From: Lingula anatina
Taxonomy: Eukaryota; Brachiopoda; Lingulata; Lingulida; Lingulidae
Direction of reading: 5' to 3'
Length of the DNA: 64,000 nucleotides
Assembly (NCBI RefSeq): GCF_001039355.2
Contig: NW_019773513.1
Span: 242,448-306,447 of the forward strand
Position 1 is the first letter of the stretch. Every line of letters begins with the position of its first letter. Both the position numbers and the translations under genes were made by a program. The notes under the pieces were generated by a model that saw only the letters and a list, made by a program, of their open reading frames with translations, was not told where the DNA came from and searched no databases. Shown piece after piece: positions 57,765 through 64,000 of this stretch.

Positions 57765-60700
57765 CTACAGATCTTCAATCTCTTGTAGGACCTGAAGTTA
57801 AAGAGCAGAATAAAGGGATGCATATTAAATCATTCATTTAAGAATATCTAGCAAAGAATTGTCTTAGGAGACTGTTTTTAGGAAGTACTTCTTGTCATTT
57901 AGTTATTTAACTGGGGAAAATATTATATGAAACACATCAATTTTTAAACACCAGAATCAGTTGTTTTTTTTAAAGTGGTACAATACAATACTACTACTAC
58001 TTTACCTCTTGCATGGTAGGGCGAAGTTTCTTCTTGTAATTGAGGCAGTTAACTGCTGTGCTAAATAAGCTATTAAACACGCTCTCTGGCCATTCTCCTG
58101 CCGTTCTGTCAGCTAGCTCAAGGGCGTTCTCGCTGGAATAGTTTTCATCCACATAGGAGGCCTAAAAATATCAATAAATATAATAAAATAACTTCCATCT
58201 CTCTCTCTCTCTCTCTCTGATTGTTTGGGGGGGGGGGGGGGCNNNNNNNNNNNNNNNNNNNNNNNNNNNNNNNNNNNNNNNNNNNNNNNNNNNNNNNNNN
58301 NNNNNNNNNNNNNNNNNNNNNNNNNNNNNNNNNNNNNNNNNNNNNNNNNNNNNNNNNNNNNNNNNNNNNNNNNNNNNNNNNNNNNNNNNNNNNNNNNNNN
58401 NNNNNNNNNNNNNNNNNNNNNNNNNNNNNNNNNNNNNNNNNNNNNNNNNNNNNNNNNNNNNNNNNNNNNNNNNNNNNNNNNNNNNNNNNNNNNNNNNNNN
58501 NNNNNNNNNNNNNNNNNNNNNNNNNNNNNNNNNNNNNNNNNNNNNNNNNNNNNNNNNNNNNNNNNNNNNNNNNNNNNNNNNNNNNNNNNNNNNNNNNNNN
58601 NNNNNNNNNNNNNNNNNNNNNNNNNNNNNNNNNNNNNNNNNNNNNNNNNNNNNNNNNNNNNNNNNNNNNNNNNNNNNNNNNNNNNNNNNNNNNNNNNNNN
58701 GGGGGGGGGGGGGGGGGCAGAAGAAAATAAACATGTACACTCAGATACCTGGGCATTTCTTCATTTCAAGTGGTCTAATACTAGCCAAATGCTTGGGCTG
58801 ATTTGGTAAGGAAAATTTTGCAATTTTTCATGTTCTTTCTTATCCCATCTTTGAATAGGAAGGAAATCTTTTGTCCAAAACTTGATTTGGTATTTTCATC
58901 AAATTAACAAAATGAGAAAATTTGGAAAGATATTTTATAAATGTCTCAGAGTTCTTAGTACATAATGTCAGAGTGTGTGAGTGTGTGTGTGCACACATTA
59001 ATGCGTGCATGTTTACATGCATGTGTATGTTCACGCAGGTGTGCCATGGACTTCTCTTTACCAAATCCTTCTCCTCTCTCTCCTCATCAAAAGGGGGCAG
59101 TCCACTCAGCAATTCTAGGAGCACCTGGAAATTATAATGAACAAATACAAAAACCTCTTATTTTAACAGGTGTACAATACCACATCATCATATTTACTTC
59201 GTGTTCAGTCTAAGCACATTTCTGGTCTTGACACTTGAAAAAATAAACTTTTTCAGTAATTTGAAGTGATCTATATAATCATCAAAGGTTTCCAAGTTTC
59301 TTGCAAACATTTGACTAACATTTGAGGCTAATCATAGCTTTACAGTGGGCTCAATCAAGTGTTTTGGCAACAAAAAAATGTCCTGAATTAAGAAGATAGA
59401 TAATTACATTACATTTTTCTTTCAGCAGAATTAGCATTTGAGTCATAGAATGAAAATCCGTCTTGCTTGCATTTTCCACAGACAATATAGCATCATGCAA
59501 CTTACCACACCATAACTGAAAGTGTCCAATTTGATGGAGATGTCAAACTTGACGGCTTCGGGGGCCATGTACGCAGACGTGCCGATGACTGTTGTGGTCA
59601 TTTTCATCGACGCTGGGTTAGCCGAGCCCGTCCTGGCAAAGCCAAAGTCTCCGACCTTTGGAACCATGTTACAGTCCAGAAGAATGTTGGCACTAAAAGT
59701 TGAAACAGTTTCATTGAAAATTTTTAAGGAGACAACTTGCAAGAATATGTTCAAATTTATTTACCTAAGTTACTAATTTTCACGGACTTTCATGCAAGAT
59801 GGTGAAAAAGTAGATTGCTTCTAACAAGGCTTAACATGCTGATGAAGCCTAAAGAAAAATAACCCCTCACAGCAAAAACCATGTTTAGTCTTGTAGAATC
59901 AATCTACATTTTTACCAGCCTAAAAATGCTTTAGTCAACTTTATTCGCTGACGCTGGCACAAGTGCTGACCTCTTTATGTCTCTGTGTATTAAAGGTTTC
60001 TCGTCAAAGGTATGGAGGAAGACGATGCCACGCGCTGTACCCTTGACTATTTCTAATCGCTGCTCCACAGAAAGGGGTGGTGTGTTTTCCTTAAATATGT
60101 CAAGTAAAAAAATCATTATTTATAAATTATTGTAAGACACAATCATGTATGCTTTTTTGAATTAAGATTATAATTTCAAATAATGATGACATTCCTCTTA
60201 AGTCCACTATATCATTTCATCTCATATTTCTTAATAAAAAATCCTGACGAAACTCAAACTTATCCCAATGCTTTGATATAATAATTTTCCCTGGTCTCTA
60301 CTGCCTGGTCTGGTATAAACTCTACCAGTATATAAACTCCACACTGAGACTCACCTTGCACGCCAGCCTGTCCTCGACAGAGCCATTCGGCATGTACTCA
60401 AATACTATACAGAATTGAGGACCATCGCTGGAGTAGCCAAGCAGAGGAAGCAGGTTTTTGTGGCGGTATCTGAAATAAAGTCTCACTTTATAGTACAATT
60501 TATGAAATTAATTGTCTTGCAATAAATAAAATTGTCCATCTTGACTTGAAAGTCAAACTATTGTTGTATCTCCATGTAAAAAGAAAAGATGTTGAGACCT
60601 TTAATTTAAAAGTCTGCCAAGGGTTAACACACCATTCCAGGTGGTTATACATGTTGAGCCCTGGCTTACAAAGAGTAAGTATACTTCCCTCTTAATGTAT

Positions 60701-63700
60701 CAAGTATTTGATGGCAATGGCCATAGTTCAAGAAGAATATCCAAGTCTTATTTCTCTATGAGTTGACACTCTATTTAGGTCTATCTGAAGAATCAATTGA
60801 TTTAATATTGGTGCAGAGAAGGGCTTTGTGAAGGAAAGTGATAGGTGACCTACTTTGAAAGCACCTGTAGCTCAGTTTTGAACTGTTTCATTACTGTATC
60901 AACTCTGTCCATCAGACGTTTCACAGCAATTAAGTGGATACTATCTGGTTTACCTGGGAAAGGCATCGTAAAATATTGACATTAAGATTATTAACTGCTA
61001 GAAATACAAAACACATCTTGCTGATATTAAAAATGTGGAAAAACATTGCGATTGAATTAAGTACTGAAAGTACATAAAATATGAAGAACATGTTAAACAT
61101 GATTTTACTGAATCATGAAAAACATGTAATTATTAGTAAATAAGTTTTAATAAAATGGCTTATCTAAAATGTAAATAAGATAAGATATTCATCTTGAATA
61201 ATTAAGAAGAAACAACAAAATTTACAATTTATATATATATTATTTTAAAGATAGCAACAATTATTTAATCGAACATAATTTTCATATTGATTTCAACATA
61301 AACTAAACTTCAAATAAAGATGGTGTATCAAGGATAAAGAGCTTACCAAGGTATACTTCCCCAAATCCTCCCTGTCCGAGGAAATTTCCTTTCTCACTGA
61401 CAGCCGTCCTGTTAAAGTTTCCTGTAATCAGCTTCAACTTGGAATACTCAAAGTGCTTGACACTGTCTGAAATACAATGCCATTCATCAGGGTTTAATTG
61501 TTAACTGTCTCAATGTAAATAAACAAAAGTAATTAAAAAGTATATTTTTATAACAAAAAAAAAAACAAAAAAACGACACAAGTTAAAAATTTTAATGAAA
61601 TAGATTTAAGGTCTTCAATTATGTTTAACGTGTCTCACCTCCATGCTCCAACCCTTCCACAATATCTTGTATCAGACTTGACATATCGTCTCCTGCTGCC
61701 TGCGTGTCCTTCTTCTCCTCATTCTCAGCTCCGACAAGCACCGTCTCTTGAGAACAGTAAGGGTCAGTAGCCTGCTCAACATCCAACCCCTTTCCGTTCT
61801 CCACATCATTCTTTAATGAGATCATCTGATTCACTTCTTCAGAAGCGAGGTAGGGACTTGAATCATTCTCAGACGGGCAACGAGCTAAATTCTTGCCTTC
61901 TGAATTTTCTGCAGGCCCTCCAAAACTGCTGTGGTCCAGTCTATGGACTCTAATACTGCCGCTGTTGCTATTGTCATTAGAAAAGTTGTTACTGTCACTG
62001 GAGCTTTGCACGCTGCCCAACTCGATGTTTAAGTGACCCAAGTTGCTGCTCTCTGTGGGACCAGGGCAAGGAAGAGACCCCACAGAATCTGAAATTAAGA
62101 TATTTAGACTGAGAGTTAATAATTTATTCTACTGAGACAGCAATGGCAAACTTAACTCATCTGAAATCATACATAGAAAGTAGGAACAATAAATATACAT
62201 TGAGAAAAAGAATAAATGCCCCACACAATACTATAAATTTTTTTCAGTATTATGGGTTATATATATATATATATATATATATCAAATTATTCAAAGTGAA
62301 TATTGTTATTTAATGTGCTACAAATTAAATACTGCAGATTACTGTTCGTAGCCTTACTTATTACATAAATAATTCACATGGGGCACTTATATTTTTTCTC
62401 AGTGTAAATGTGCAGGCAAGTAAAAAGTGATACAAAACCACATCTAAAATGACACTAGGTATTTAGCCGAACATGTGAACAAAAATCTAGAACAAATTCA
62501 ACCTTTATTTACATAAATTATTATTCTCTATTCAAAACATTTTAGTATAGATCTGTATAAAGTACATGTGACATGACATGATGAATTGCTGCTTCTTTTG
62601 GAGACAAATTTTGTAATAGCTACATAGAATTCTCATTCCCTAGATAGAATCATTTGAGATTATATATGTGTATACTTTAGAATAAAGAGAAATCAAATCA
62701 GAACATACCATTTTTATCATACAAGATTATTTCATTTTCTTCAATTTTGTCACCTATAGGAAAAGACATGGAATGTAATTGACAATGACATATTAAATGG
62801 AAAATAAAATAAACACACACACACACGCACACACACGCACGCACGCACGCACGCATGCATGCACACACACACACTGCAATTTTATTTTAATAGCCATGAA
62901 ACTTATAGTTTTCTTATTCCTTAAAATGGATACAGGAATAACTTTGACGTGACTTGTCTCCAGGACTAAGATGCACAGGTTTTTTCAAGTTTATGATATA
63001 AGTGTTTTGTATCAAGCATCCAAATCAGTCTAAATCCTAAGGGCAAATGCATGCTGTCTTGTGGGTCTTCTGGAAGACAGTCAAAATTTTTCCAGATTAC
63101 ATTGATAGGCATCTAATTTTTTCTGTCAGAAGATGGTCAAAAATGAAGGACAGCTCAACAAATTTTTAAGACTGTCAGAAAATAATTCTGGATCCGCCCC
63201 TAAAATCCGCAGAATGCACAGTAAGCTGCTCTACTCAAATTATACATCTGAAAAGTTTATCATGCCAGGGCCATGACATCCATTACTAGTACTGGTATAG
63301 CAGATCCTAATCTAACCCAAACCAAATTTACCCTTTAATACATCCACACTGATGAAGTTGGCCGCTCGGTAGAGTTTTGACTTAACGAGAACATCCAGCA
63401 AATCTTTCACCGTGGTGTTCTGGGTAGACCAATCCTCAATCAGTTTTCTTGTTGGGCTGCCATTCGGCCTCTGGACTTCCATTTCTAACATGCTGAAAAT
63501 TGAAATATCACCGTCTTTTAGTTAAGAATAATTTATAACCTATTACATTTTCCAATGTGCTTGGGCAGATTTCTTAGATCTTCAACCACATTTGAATATT
63601 TTGCACTTGGAAATAATTTACAAGTACCCTAAAGTGAGTCTAGACTGTTGTTTTTATCCGAAATCAAGAAAAGTTGTCAAACTGTATCAATCTTGTATTT

Positions 63701-63897
63701 ATTAGTAGGCTATCATAGCATTACCATATTGTATCAAAGTTATATTTCGGCTGGCCATTGGGTTTGGTGATATAGTCAGTCATGTGTTTCCATGCTTGGT
63801 CAGGGTCTAGAAGCTGACACAACTGGCTGATGTGACTGTACCGCATACAGCGGACCAGGGTGGTGGGCTGGACCGTCAAGTCTCTCCGAGAATTCAT
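57765..63897 (-). CDS. IRAK4: IRAK4, death-domain Ser/Thr kinase
   Basis: Twelve minus-strand exons, all GT-AG and in phase: 63725-63897, 63332-63492, 62709-62753, 61639-62088, 61347-61466, 60854-60953, 60355-60469, 59971-60089, 59506-59692, 59062-59124, 58006-58161, 57765-57791; 571 aa. Residues 1-111 form the death domain (VRCMRYSHISQLCQLLD, AWKHMTDYI, TVKDLLDVLVKSKLYRAANFI). Residues 112-276 are a long Ser/Asn/Asp/Glu-rich linker. The kinase has GQGGFGEVY (307-315), catalytic Lys328 (IAVK), alpha-C Glu344, HRDIKS (423-428), DFG (443-445), TTTVIGTSAYMAPE, and KLRPTMQEVLQEI at the end. In animals IRAK4 is recruited by MyD88 after Toll/IL-1 receptor activation and starts kinase signalling to NF-kappaB. 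The usual Tyr gatekeeper aligns with Phe373. It is about 110 aa longer than human IRAK4, because of the linker. Confidence 0.93.
58243..58700. other. Assembly gap (458 N)
   Basis: Bounded on both sides by long G-runs, inside IRAK4 intron 10. The exon 10-11 protein junction aligns with human IRAK4 without missing residues, so no exon need be hidden here. Confidence 0.95.
61639..62088 (-). CDS. IRAK4: IRAK4 exon 4: acidic low-complexity linker
   Basis: A 450-nt exon encoding 150 residues rich in Ser, Asn, Asp and Glu (SSSDSNNFSNDNSNSGS, ENEEKKDTQ) between death domain and kinase. Probably disordered. Confidence 0.85.
62814..62874. repeat. CA/CG microsatellite
   Basis: ACAC and GCAC units, in IRAK4 intron 2. 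Confidence 0.95.
63038..63202 (+). mobile_element. MITE family M2, copy 3
   Basis: TAAGGGC start and GATCCGCCCCTAA end, with GGTCTTCTGGAAGACAGTC and the ATGGTCAAAAATGAAGGA core. In IRAK4 intron 2. Confidence 0.7.
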
Positions 63898-64000
63898 AGT
63901 TCTTTTTAGAAAAACTTCCCTGGGTTATCAAAACACCTGAGCTTTTAACAAGCTTAAAGTTTAGTCTAAGGGTTCTGTCCGGCTAGCTGTGTTAACATCT

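Noticed and set aside
1-64000. tRNA, rRNA, riboswitch, prokaryotic operon features
   Set aside because: None seen; the window is clearly nuclear animal DNA with spliced genes.

Overview
The window is AT-rich, intron-rich animal DNA with GT-AG introns, many short fold-back repeats and assembly gaps. Two intact conserved animal genes (MFSD5 and IRAK4) and the repeat content fit a marine invertebrate, probably a lophotrochozoan such as a mollusc. The species cannot be fixed from the sequence. All gene models below were built by hand from splice sites and reading phase; none has transcript support here.

Positions 1-35,300 hold a three-copy tandem segmental duplication (copies A, B, C; unit about 10-14 kb). 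Each unit carries a plus-strand eight-exon gene followed by a convergent minus-strand gene. The plus-strand gene joins in order a TIR domain, a basic linker, about seven TRAF-type zinc fingers, a Thr/Pro/Lys-rich linker built of coding minisatellites, and a C-terminal CARD-like death-fold domain. I do not recognise this combination as a named family. Copy A is open from start to stop (1,071 aa predicted). Copy B has a nonsense codon in its first zinc finger and copy C has one inside its TIR domain, while every other exon in both copies stays in frame with matching splice phases.

The minus-strand gene encodes a secreted protein with a hydrophobic C-terminal tail (GPI-anchor-like) and an NTR-like fold. 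It is complete only in copy C (34,415-35,281). Copies A and B keep 5'-truncated fragments, and B has also lost its 3' end. Two more diverged members of the same family lie at 37,664-38,479 and 40,164-40,991.

Positions 43,576-55,168 (+) are the 13-exon MFSD5 gene, a predicted molybdate-anion transporter. Positions 57,765-63,897 (-) are a 12-exon IRAK4 gene with a death domain and a kinase. The two are convergent, with candidate poly(A) signals about 90 bp apart. IRAK4 is the kinase recruited downstream of TIR/death-domain adaptors, so its nearness to a TIR-zinc finger-CARD array is notable, but a functional link is only inference.

Repeats include a Tc1/mariner-like relic in copy B, a degenerate LINE 3' end shared by A and B, several fold-back (MITE-like) families, one with an empty site visible in a sister copy, and microsatellites. 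No tRNA, rRNA or CRISPR array was seen.
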